Positions 23,013-33,556 of a stretch of 64,000 bases of DNA are shown here, one piece after another. The notes under the pieces were generated by a model. The model made no database searches. It was given only the letters and a program-made list of their open reading frames with translations, and was not told the DNA's origin. The DNA lies in contig JAUTDP010000003.1 of the NCBI GenBank assembly GCA_033439795.1, forward strand, positions 4,092,001 through 4,156,000. The letters are read 5' to 3'. The DNA is from Sordaria brevicollis. Taxonomy: Eukaryota > Ascomycota > Sordariomycetes > Sordariales > Sordariaceae. The position numbers and the translations under genes were made by a program. Each line of letters begins with the position of its first letter. Position 1 is the first letter of the stretch.

Positions 23013-25451
23013 TCATAGCAGTTCATCGATTGACCGAACAATAGGGGTCTCTCCCTTTGTTGGCGGACTTCTAGGATCTTCCACTTGTTTTGGCCGGCCG
23101 AACGGATAGCAGGGGTCGCGAGGAAACATTGTCTCCCGGGGCGAGAACAACCCTTCGCCTGGTGTAGGCGGTACTTCGACGAATTGCATACCCGGAATGC
23201 CTGCAAATGGCTCATGAAGAGGGTTTGAGGTCATGGTCTCGGCACGCGGTGACATGAGCGCGGCATCCTCTCGGTCTCGTACGACGGCCACATGCCTTTC
23301 TGGAGCCGCAACTTTGTCTTTGCTCACTTTACGCTTGGGTGGTGCTCCCAGCGTTGGCGCTGCTCCTAGTGTCAACGGAACAAACCCGAATCCCGCTTGT
23401 GATCCGAACCGATGAGCCGCAAAGCCTGGTGATGGTGGGGGCTTGGAAAAGGCTGCCTCGAGAGGTGGACCAAATCCAGGCGATTTCGGGGGCTCCGCCA
23501 GCGTGGGAGCAAAAAGTCCACGAGAAGGCTTCGGCTTCGATGGAGGTGAGGGGGTGGAAGACCTTCCCCTATCCGGCTCGGGAGACTTGATGCTCAAATT
23601 GATGTTAAAGCGACCAAACTTTCCAGGATCCTTCTCGTCTTCCTTGATAGCCCACGAAAAGCTGGAAGGAGCAGAGGATGGACCTGGCGATATTGGCTCC
23701 CCTCTCTTCGGTGTAGCGTGCCCCCGGCCCCGTGAAGGACTGATCTCGGGTGTGGCGTGTTTCGACGGAACATCCTCCCTTGGCAACGGCGCAGTCAAGG
23801 GCTCTTGCTTTACCGGCAGGTCAATGTTATCGACTGACAGAGTCATCCTGTGCCTTGAAGGGCTTCTTCCCAGCCGTGGCTTGAAGCTCCCGGTCGTCAG
23901 CTTCCTCTTTGAAACCTCCTTCTGAAAGTCCTGTAGGCAGTACATTAGCCTCATGTTGGGGCTAATCCACCTGCTCTTGGCCTGTGCGGCATGGTAGGCA
24001 TCGTTGACAGTGAGATCAGGGTTCTGATACATCCCGTAGGCAATGATCAGACTGGCCGATCGACTGGCGCCCTGCTGGCAGTGAATGAGCACCTTCTTTC
24101 CTTCCTTCGTCCTCTTTTCGATCATTTCGCAAAGCGTCATCAAGTCATTTCCAATATCCGTGTTGTGATCCCATGGGATATGAATGTACTCCGGCTCCTT
24201 AAAAGATTGGGCCTTGGGGGTAGTCGGAGTGTCGCTATCTGGGATAAACTCGAAAGCCGTGGCGAAGCTGCAAGTGGTGGCAGCGGTGTCAGGTACCGGA
24301 GAGTCGATATCTGGCTTCTCTTGGGAGTCTGAATCCTTCTTGCTGCCAATCCCAACCTTGAATGGGTTCGTCACCTCGCGCGCCACGTTGATGACCACAT
24401 CGAAACGAGCAGCTTCCTCCGCAGTAGGCTCGAGATACAGGAAAACGTTGTCGTTGTAGATGCAAACCGGCCCATCGGGATAACCTGGCGACTTCTGGTC
24501 CTCGTTATTCTCCACTTCATGGTACGGGTCAATTTCGTAGATAGCCTTGTTCGCAACCTGTGCCTTGATTGGCGCCTCTTCTTCCATAATGGTCGAGCTC
24601 AAGCCACTGGGTGCCAATGGTCTCGAAGGGCGGAAGAATTCTGAAAGTCCAGACTCATTGCGCTCCAAGACAGTCGGTATTGTCAATCCTCCTGCTGGAC
24701 CAAATGTCGCAGACTTTAACCCCGAGAGCATATGAGGAGTCGAGGTGGAATGCTTCAGCGCGCGGCGCTGGAGAATGGGAGGGACAGAAGGCGAAGGGGG
24801 TACCTCTAGTGTTGAGCGGTTCATCAAATCTGAGGTGTTCGTCTTGAGGCTCAGCAGGCTTGGTTTCCGCTTCATGCCAGGAATTGTTGGCTTGATGAAG
24901 GATGGAGAGGCAGGCTCGGAAACTAGAGAAGAAGCCAAGGAGTTGAACGGTGGTTGAATAGAGAGCCCCTTCATGTTCTTAGGTCTCCGCGGTGCGGGCG
25001 AGGTCATGGGGCGTTGCGCAAGGTTGGGGTCTGATACGGAGAGACTGGCCATGCGAGACAAGTCGCTCGTGAAGGGTTGTGCCGGTGCCAAGGTGGAAAG
25101 AGGTATTAGGTTTACTGGCGAATCCGGGGAAGATGATGGCGAGGGATCGGAGAGATCTGAAGAATCCGTACACGAAACAGTTGTAGTCGGCGAGGACTCG
25201 GCTGACTCAGTGGCTCGACTGGACGTGCTGTTGTGATGCTTGTGGGCAGCATCTGCAAGCACTGCATTTGGTCGTAGTTGGGGTGGCTGTGTATCGCCGG
25301 GTAGTTTCCCGGAATCGAGGCGCATCATTGACTGCGGGTCGACCACGGTAATGGTACTCTGTTGGTCCATACCCTCTGGGCCCAGGTCATACACAGACAT
25401 GAACGAAGGGATTTGATCCTCATACAACCGCCGTGTCGTGGCTGAAGGCAT
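23013..25451 (-). CDS. Dual-specificity protein phosphatase, Msg5-like MAPK phosphatase
   Basis: A single-exon protein of 812 residues from the start at 25451 (MPSATTRRLY). The frame stays open 66 codons further upstream, but that part is Cys/Arg-rich and unlike the protein. The N-terminal half is Ser/Pro-rich and probably holds MAPK-docking and regulatory sites. The catalytic domain spans about residues 340-530. The signature VLIHCQQGASRSASLI has the nucleophile Cys458 and phosphate-binding Arg464, followed by SRWISPNMRLMYCLQDF, characteristic of the yeast Msg5 group. The C-terminal 280 residues are again disordered and Pro-rich. Members dephosphorylate Thr and Tyr of MAP kinases in cell-wall and pheromone pathways. 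The family call is strong; the specific MAPK is unknown. Confidence 0.92.
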   Translation of the reverse strand: MPSATTRRLYEDQIPSFMSVYDLGPEGMDQQSTITVVDPQSMMRLDSGKLPGDTQPPQLRPNAVLADAAHKHHNSTSSRATESAESSPTTTVSCTDSSDLSDPSPSSSPDSPVNLIPLSTLAPAQPFTSDLSRMASLSVSDPNLAQRPMTSPAPRRPKNMKGLSIQPPFNSLASSLVSEPASPSFIKPTIPGMKRKPSLLSLKTNTSDLMNRSTLEVPPSPSVPPILQRRALKHSTSTPHMLSGLKSATFGPAGGLTIPTVLERNESGLSEFFRPSRPLAPSGLSSTIMEEEAPIKAQVANKAIYEIDPYHEVENNEDQKSPGYPDGPVCIYNDNVFLYLEPTAEEAARFDVVINVAREVTNPFKVGIGSKKDSDSQEKPDIDSPVPDTAATTCSFATAFEFIPDSDTPTTPKAQSFKEPEYIHIPWDHNTDIGNDLMTLCEMIEKRTKEGKKVLIHCQQGASRSASLIIAYGMYQNPDLTVNDAYHAAQAKSRWISPNMRLMYCLQDFQKEVSKRKLTTGSFKPRLGRSPSRHRMTLSVDNIDLPVKQEPLTAPLPREDVPSKHATPEISPSRGRGHATPKRGEPISPGPSSAPSSFSWAIKEDEKDPGKFGRFNINLSIKSPEPDRGRSSTPSPPSKPKPSRGLFAPTLAEPPKSPGFGPPLEAAFSKPPPSPGFAAHRFGSQAGFGFVPLTLGAAPTLGAPPKRKVSKDKVAAPERHVAVVRDREDAALMSPRAETMTSNPLHEPFAGIPGMQFVEVPPTPGEGLFSPRETMFPRDPCYPFGRPKQVEDPRSPPTKGETPIVRSIDELL

Positions 25452-27008
25452 GTTCAAAACCCGGTGTCGTGAAAATAGGTCAATTGTGGTCGTTGTGCTG
25501 ATGTGGGCCTTGGTTTGAACCTCGTTTGCTGCGGTGGAATCGCAACCACGGTATCGATATCGCAAGGGAAAAAGATCCTGGCGGTTAGCTTGTCCTGAAA
25601 ACAAGCAAATAATTTTTGGAGATGCGCTCCTGGAGAATGAGAAGAACAATAGACAAATGAATGATTTAAGGCCGTGAGTGTTGGTTAACAGCCAAAGCTT
25701 GGGTCAGGCGGGACAGCACTGCTGAATCCTTCTTCCTTTCCCAACTGAAATTGACTTTTGATTGATATTCCACCCGCAGGAAAACAATCAAGCCGGTGCC
25801 CTAAACAATGGCGCCGGGCAAAGAGGTAGAAATGAATTATTTGAACGCGCAGGCGAGAAGCGCAAGTCGAAGTCGTTGCTGGTCGACAAACAAGTCGCAA
25901 TGAGGAAGCTTCGTGGGTATCGAGATCGGACGAAAAGAGAAGGGTTGCGCGAGGACGGGATGGTGGTGATCAAGGAGCCTTGGGCGTCAAGACATTATCA
26001 TTACTGGGTCTGTCGAGAGGGTCGCAAGAGTCACAGCCTCCAAGGCGGCAGGAGAAGAAGAAGAGCAGGTCGGTCGTCGGGGTCGTAGGGCGATTGACAA
26101 TCGGAGGACTGGCGCGGGAAGACAAGAAGGAAGAGGAGGGGAAGAAGGTTGTTTCTTTGTCCTGAGCTGGGCTTAGTGAATGTGCCAACCTCCAATCCAG
26201 ACTGGTCCTTTGGCGTGCGCTGCGCGGTCCAAGCTCTTTTTAGCGTCTTGATGATACTCAAAACGTATCCCTTTTCCTCGTTCGAGTTCGAAGCGGAAAT
26301 GTGGAGGAATTGAAAGGGCGGGAAAAGATGTGAAGGAGAAGAGGAGATCAGGAATTGAGGTGGAGGACGTTGTGTGAATTACGAAGAGAAGTGGAAGGGT
26401 GGCCAGAAGGGAAATGGGAATGGCGCAAATTCAACGAATTGGAAGAGGCGAGGGTGGTACTGGAGGACCGAAAATGGTGAAGGTGGGAGAAAAAAAGGCG
26501 CCGAGGGAACCTTGAAGCGACCTCAAGTCAGAGCCCTTGACTTCTTCCACTTTGGTGTACCGGGTGCGATTTGTTGAAAAGAAGGGAAAGTGGGCGGAAT
26601 TGTGAGCTTGTGTTGTGAACAAGAGCAAAGAGAACAAAATTGGAAGCAGCGTGCAGAAAGCAGACAGGAATGCAGGTGCAGAGGAGAGCGGGCTCCCAGG
26701 CGCAGTTCCACATTCAATGGTGCAGAGGGAGCAAGAGACGCAGAATGGAACGGCACGCTCCAGGCTAGAACGACCTGGGACGGAGTGCCAGATGGAAACT
26801 AGGTGCTTCAACCGCTGCGCTGCGCTTTCCTCAGGCTGGGGCTGGGGAGGAGTTCCTGCACACATCTTCTCTGACACTCTCACACTGTGGGAAGGTACAC
26901 GGTGGGGCCAGGGCAAAGAACTGAACCGACCTGAACGGGGGGAACAGGGAACTCGGGTCGTCGGGGACGCCTTTCTAACCTTGGATTTGGTCTCTGTGAG
27001 CAGGAGCA
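25452..27008. other. Upstream region of the phosphatase, no supported gene
   Basis: Purine-rich on the plus strand (25850-26750), that is pyrimidine-rich on the minus strand, as expected for the phosphatase promoter and leader. Open frames of 60-180 codons on both strands look accidental. Confidence 0.4.
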
Positions 27009-27017
27009 GCAGGACCT

Positions 27018-27390
27018 CGGAAACGGTAACGGGCGAGACTCTAAATGGTAACCGGCAAGACTTTCATCCCTTGAAAGTTTACAAAGTCCTGTTGCGATAT
27101 CTTCCCCAAAAAAAAAGTATTAGCAACGATTTTTTTTTGGGATTGATTCACATTTGAGCGCGGAGAGGACCTGTAGTTTTAATATTTTCTTCCGCCCAAA
27201 ATTTGTTCATCAACCTTTGGTAAAAATGGCGATGTTCTTCTCGAGATGGTTTTCGTTCAACTTTGGGTGGGGCCGATTATTGTATCGGCCAATAAAATAG
27301 GGTCTTGGAAGAAGGACGATGTTTTATTGGCTAGATATCTTCAAAAGTCTTGCCCGTTACCATTTGGAGTCTCGCCCGTTACCGATTTCG
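27018..27390. mobile_element. MITE, Mutator (MULE) type, copy A
   Basis: A 373-bp element whose ends are imperfect inverted repeats of about 46 bp (left 27018-27063, right 27343-27390). They begin CGGAAACGGTAACGGGCGAG and CGAAATCGGTAACGGGCGAG. It is flanked by the 9-bp direct repeat GCAGGACCT at 27009-27017 and 27391-27399, with a tenth base also matching. A 9-bp target duplication with long inverted ends is characteristic of the Mutator superfamily. The interior has no coding capacity, holds a small hairpin (GGCCGAT...ATCGGCC near 27271-27290) and is not obviously RIP-mutated. Copy B at 29032-29525 belongs to the same family. Confidence 0.85.
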
Positions 27391-27399
27391 GCAGGACCT

Positions 27400-29022
27400 C
27401 TGTTGCACCAGCCTTTTTTTGGTATCGGCCGTCACGCTGCACGCAAGCACTGCTTCACCATTGGTTGTTGTCATTGACAGAGGATGAGAGGCTCTAAAGG
27501 AATCGACGAATTTTTTTTAGTAGTCCAGAGTCTGGGGCAAAATTGGAACTGAAGCCTTGCTGCCCTGTGATGCTATCTTCAGCCCTTCACATGGATGTTC
27601 TGGGTAGCTTCTCGCCCTCAGATGCTATCGAAAAAAGGAAGGACATGTCTTCATTTGGACTTCTTTCTTTCCTCTCTTGCGCCCAAAGCGAACGAATGGT
27701 ATCGCTCCTTCTCCAGTTCTCTCCAAGTTCTGCTGCTCCTGGTTGCGTGCACTGTGCAGACTGTTGGCCGCCAGAGTGGGTCAAGGGGGTGTGTCTTCAA
27801 CCAATCAGACGAGTAACGCAGGTGGCCTCCGCTGCCAGCTACAGCGGCCGGCGGCTAGCTGCCACTCAACTGCTGGGAATTTCAGTTGGCTCCAAAACAA
27901 TGCACTGCTAAAAATAGACGGGTGCGACCTGCAGCCAAATTGTCCTGACTGATGATTGGCTTTTACCCTGGGCTTGATTATCATGATTGCTCCAGTCACC
28001 CGCGGCTGGCTTGTCTGACCAGCAAGACTTCCAGGTTGAAATGGATGACCACCCAGCTCTCTCTCTTTCTCTCTTTTTCTCAGCTTTCCCACTCAAGTTG
28101 ATGGTAGTAATTGAGAGCAATGAGGCTGTCTCGAATATGAGAGTCTTGAAATGACATTATTGAGACTCCCATGGTCCATGCATAGTGTGACATTGACCTC
28201 TTTGCTTCTGGAGCTTCCAGTACGGAATCGTATGCGCTTCCCTTACGATCTTCACGAGATGGATTCGTGATGAGCGTAGGCGATGCCGTGCAGCTGAGAA
28301 CGACTGGCTCACATTGACGACTCATCTCCTTATTTATTGCCACTGGCGCCTATTATACATATCATGGGAATAGCTGCTACGCCGCAATCTCCTCGCTTCG
28401 AGGCCCGCGTGGCCCGCTGGATTCGAGAGTTCTGGTCCGCCCATAGCCGCCGACTCGGTGATCTGGCCGGATGCCTTTCCCATCCCGGAGGTCCGTCCGT
28501 TGGCATCCACTTCACGGCGCCACAGCAAGACTCACATTACTGTAGCGGACCCGGCCAGCTTCTCTTTCTTTCGAAAAAGCCACGAGCCAGCGGGGTCCCC
28601 GCCGTCCCAAGAAAGTTTGTACAAGTATCTCGAGTTGTCGTCTCTTTCCACTCCAGCATTCAGCTAAACAGTGAAGTCGTCAAATCGTCACGAGCGTACA
28701 ACAACTACTTCCGATATTGAGACATGTTGATTCATAAGACCCCTTCAGCCCAGTCTCTTTTGAATGTCATGGACAGGATATGAGCCATTAGTACTGCTTG
28801 CTATTGCTTCAAGCTCGCTGAAGATCACACGTCTCGTGGGATTTGGAATTGGAACCAACGTGCGTGCTCCATCTGCACTCAACGCTACGATGGATCTCCC
28901 ACAAAGTACTCACAGTAAGTTGTAACATGACTTCCAACTGTGTCCTCGGCAAAATTTCTCAGTTGGAACTGGTGGAGTATTAACCGCAGCCTTGAGGACC
29001 AATCAGACATTGGAGCTGGAAA
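27400..29022. other. Spacer between the two MITEs, no supported gene
   Basis: Normal-composition DNA with several overlapping accidental open frames of up to 127 codons. Nothing recognisable. Confidence 0.4.
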
Positions 29023-29031
29023 CTCTGAAAC

Positions 29032-29525
29032 CGGAATCGGTAACCAGCGAGACTCCATATGGTAACGGGTGAGACTTTCCCTATTTACAAGTGCCAGACC
29101 GACCGCCATACTACAGCCCACCCCCAGCACAGTAAGCGAGCGCGCGCTACTATATAGAGGTATTGGGTACTGCACTGTATATAAGTACGCACTCTATGTT
29201 ACTCTTTTACGTGAAGCTATTTTGAAACCCTAAAATAATTAATCGATAGGGTAATAGGGACCGCGCAGTGCGTTCGGGGGTAGTTGGAGCTTTTATAGTA
29301 ACGGCGGCGAGGTTCGTAAAGGCTTTAGAGTGCTTGCGCAATTGATTAACAATCGTTAATAGGTGGTTGTGCGGGAATGGAGGTTGTCCCTAGGCGGGCA
29401 GCGATGTAGTGGTGCGCGCTCGTTTACTGTGCTGGGTGGGCTGTAGTCTGGCGGTCGGTCTGGCACCTGTAAGTAAGGAAAGTCTCACCCGTTACCATAT
29501 GGAGTCTAACCCGTTACCGATTCCG
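29032..29525. mobile_element. MITE, Mutator (MULE) type, copy B
   Basis: A 494-bp element of the same family as 27018-27390. The inverted repeats are much longer, about 120 bp on each side, extending through GTGCCAGACCGACCGCC and CAGCACAGTAA on both arms. Both ends start CGGAATCGGTAAC. A perfect 9-bp target duplication CTCTGAAAC lies at 29023-29031 and 29526-29534. There is no coding capacity; the centre (about 29170-29330) is moderately AT-rich. The two copies share the outer 45 bp but not the interior, the pattern of non-autonomous elements mobilised by one transposase. Confidence 0.9.
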
Positions 29526-29534
29526 CTCTGAAAC

Positions 29535-32500
29535 GAGCGGATAGGCAAGGATGACCGTTTAGCTGATCGTGGAGTTCTCCTCGCAGTGGATGGAAGCTGG
29601 CTCGTGTTGGGGGAAAGACGCCTGGGAACCATTCTCACTCGTCGAGAACGGACTGAAAAGAAAACCACTCCACGAGTTCACCCACAATCAACCTCGGTCG
29701 CCTCTTTCAATATCGACAATGATCGACCAGCTGTGCACGTTGATCTGCCTTTTGCATCTCCTTTCAAATGTCAAATGGAATCCAGTTGACCGGTCACTCC
29801 GATGATCATCACGGGGATGACCTCAGGAAGAAAATTCAATCAACCATCACGAATTCGACTTGTTGATGACTGATATCATCACAGGAGGAAATCACCGATA
29901 ATGTTTGTGACAGCATCGATCCTGTACCTAGTTGACGGCGCTCGCTCCATACACGCAAACATTCCAAACCAAGGACGTGAATAAGACAAATTTCAGATCC
30001 AACTAATCACTCATTCGCGTTAACAATGGGATCTCCCGCCCCCATCCGTTACATGTTACCATGGCTACACGGGTTCTTGTTGTGAGATGGAATGCGGCAC
30101 ATCGGAAAGCCCGCTTGTTTGACCCGATGAGATGACAAGAGGTTTCGGCGGCCCCGTGTGAATCCGATCTCGGCGGGCCTCCGTGTAAAAAGGTCCTTAT
30201 AGCGGGTCCGGGCCGGTCCTGCTTCTGCCCTCAGCGTTCTCCGTGGCAGAGACCCGACATCCCACGCAGACGACCCTGCTCCGACAACTCCATAACCCTT
30301 TATCGCCAGTCTTCGCCCATCCTACCTGGTGTGGTTCCGCCTTCAGATCCGGACTCCGGTGCCACTCGGTTCCAAGTGGTGAACCTGGACGATCGCTCCT
30401 AGGACATGGAATCCAAACACCGGTTTCGCCAGCACTTGAAACCGCTAAAGACTTCGTCTTCGGCATCCAGTTCGTGACCTGGCAACCTCAACTCCTCAGC
30501 TCCATGAGTCACCAGATTTTTCACGGACAAGTAAAACTCCGCAGCCAAGGCCAGTCCTACTCGTTCCCGGTCCTGTACGTGTATAAAGACGGATTGCCAC
30601 ATCTTGGGCAGCTTCAAGAAGAACCGCTGAAGCAAGATATCGGCCACGCTTCGGCTATCGACGTTTACGAGACAACTCCCATGCCTAACCCTCACCTTCA
30701 AGTTACAGTACCCGACACATTTGCCAACCGCTGGTCGCTTCGTCAGACCTTGTAGACAAGCCCATCTCTTTTGCCCCTTCCCCGGCTCAGTGCCTGCCCC
30801 AAATCCAGGTACTATCGGAATCGCTTCCCCATACACACGGGAGGTTTCGTGCCGTTGTCGCTAGGGTAAATTTCAGCCTCCAATCTTTACCCCTTGCAAG
30901 GCCCGGGACTGTGAAGAGAACAGCGTAGGTAAGGCTAGGCCTGTCGGGTCAAGTCACGCTTTCACTTGGATCTCTTTTGGCACTGGCAGCTCGCAACTGG
31001 CAACCCGAGGCCGCTTTTTTCGAGACTCCTCCACGTCGAGTACCTAGTTCCCAACGTTTTGTTGACTTGGGCCCCCGTCACTAGGCGGAAGATGCAAGGG
31101 GACAAAACACTTTCCTCATCCTCGGGTAGATCCCCCTTCGCTTACAACCAGGAACTCGCAAGCCTAACCCCCTACCAGGTATAGGCCAAGGGGTAGATAA
31201 CATATATGGTCTTTCTGAACAGTATGTTAGTACCGAAGGAAAAGAAGCAGGAATAGCAATCATCAGGCACAGAGGAACCGACCTCTAACAACCCCCAACC
31301 AAACTCCATGCTACATAGCACATGGGGTCACTGGGGGTTCGGCGAGTTAGTAAAGGGTTCAAACGTTTTGATATGAAGCACTGGCCCGGGATTCTAAGGT
31401 AGGACTCAGGGGAGAGACAAGGGGAGATGGAACATTGAACTACCGGACAGTTTTGTTTGACCAACAGCAACCCCGATGGCACGGCACAACTGTGAGGCAT
31501 CAACCAGGTCCATCATAACACTCGGAACATTATTTTGGACCCTTTGATATTAATGAGGCATCAATGCGCAAGTCGAGATGTCGCAAAACGTCTGGTAAAC
31601 GAGCGGAAGAAGAAACAAACTCACAGGCTGCGTCGGTATGCGGGGCCTAAGTTGAAGACAGTCCGGATTGGGCATCTGGGCGTGTGTGGGCAGACGGGAG
31701 ATTGCGCCGTGCCGCTGTCGTCTCTCGACTGGGCCAAAGGCCGGCCATCTTGAAGAAACGGAACGGGTTGAGAGGCTCTTCAAACCCTCTTGTCATGATA
31801 TTCTTCTACTTACTACTGCATCCCGAAATTTACCTTTCCAAGAAAAAGAAGAGGCTCACTCACTGGTCGTAATTCCACACCATCAACACTACCCTATCCA
31901 CCAGAGGGGTATGATGACATTTCAACGTCCCCTCCAACCTCCAAGGATCATCACTTTTTGCCCCTTTGCAAGTGGGAAAGAGACAGCCCAATCAGAGTGC
32001 CGAATTGGCTGCTCGCCCTATCAGGCACAACTGAACCGCTATAAAAGTCGTGCAGTAGTCTGAAGTCTTCCGCTGTTTTAGCTTCATGCGCACATGGCTA
32101 AAGAGGAGCCGTCGGGTTCGAAAAAGGAGGAGTGTGGAAGCATTCTAGCAATGGGCCTTTTCCTTGAACCGGTCATCGTAAACGGCATTGAAAACATTGG
32201 CTGGGATTAAGAACTCATGAACTCCTCACGATGAGGGCTTTGACAAACGACAGAGAATGGAAAGTAATAGACCCCTCACTTGAGAGTTATGTATTGGGCC
32301 TTTTGCGTTCCCGCGTTCCCGCAGTTCTGGATCCCGAATCGATCCCTTGCTGCTGGCCTGCTGCTGTCCCAATGCATCAACTGAATCGACGACGATCGGG
32401 CTTTTGGGCAGCCCAGTCGACGGCCCATAACGTCTTTCTGGAGGGCGGCGGGATTGCAGAATCGTCCAATGCCGCAACTCGCTCCCTGGGTTCCGGGCAC

Positions 32501-33556
32501 CACTTAAGTTGACTTCCACCACGCCCTGCAGAACATATATATCTTCCGGTACACGACCGAGAAGACGCAGCATTTCTGCAGCTTTAAGCCAATCATGAGA
32601 ACCCAATCCCGAGTGGAGGAAGCTCGTCAAGATTCCGAGTCTTACTTTTCTTCCTCGGGCCCGGACATGAATGATGTCTGGCATCAGTGGTCAGTGGCAT
32701 GAGGTAATCCATCAGGTGTGTGTCTAGGAACACTTTTCTGAGACTCATCCAGCCATCATCCATCCGGTCGCCTCACTCGTGGCTTGACTCTTGTGTTGTT
32801 CGTTGATGGTTGGTATGTGCGTTGAAGCCATCAAATTTCCATATTTCTCTCATTCTCGTGGTGCTGCTTGCTGCTCCTCAACTCACCGGCCTTCTGTTTT
32901 GGTCAAGTTTTTTTGTGTTCCCTCATTTAGGGTTGAGACCGCCTCCCAAATCCTTCCAAGTCAGGTCAAGTCACATCATCCATCCGTTCATCTCATTTCA
33001 CGTCCAGACCGGGTGGGTTTATCGTTGCTGGGTATGAGTGTCTTGTCTCCGGCTCCTCGCTTGTCATATCAAACTCTTTTCCCCACTATTTCCACCCTCA
33101 TCCCGGCCTTGCCCAAGCAAGCCATCATCTTGTTTACTCCTTTGCCCTTTTTCGTTATCGATTGCAATTTTAATAATCCTCCGTCTTATACCCACTTGGG
33201 TTTTGCCGGCAAGCAAAAGCAAGTGGAAATCTTGAAGTGATTCAGCTTGGGAGTTACTCTCAAAGAGGTATTGCTCACACCAGCTCTCGCTGTTAGCTAG
33301 GGATCACGCGTTGGTTCATACCATCCCGTGGACATCAAGTCCCGTGTCATTGTTAGTGTTGAGAGTAGGTGCGGTGTGTGCTGATGTCAGGAGCCCAAAA
33401 GAAGACGGACCTGGGAGCCAACCCAACTCAACAGACTCAGTGAAATCAAACAAGGAGAAGCCCAAAAAGAAGAGGGCTTCAAGACGATCCATCTGATCGG
33501 GTGTTGTTATTAGGCGTGGATCAGTCAGGGGAGACAGGGGATTTCCGAATTGCGCA
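29535..33556. other. Four-kb gene-poor region and leader of the next gene
   Basis: No supported gene. The longest open frames (30243-30755 plus, 30399-30836 minus, 32226-32684 minus) overlap frames on the opposite strand, lack known domains and have no upstream promoter-like tract. From about 32780 to 33190 the plus strand is pyrimidine-rich, probably the promoter or 5' leader of the gene starting at 33557. Confidence 0.45.

Noticed and set aside
30243..30755. 170-codon plus-strand open frame in the gene-poor interval
   Set aside because: An equally open 145-codon frame lies on the opposite strand, no domain or splice structure is recognisable, and no promoter-like tract precedes it.
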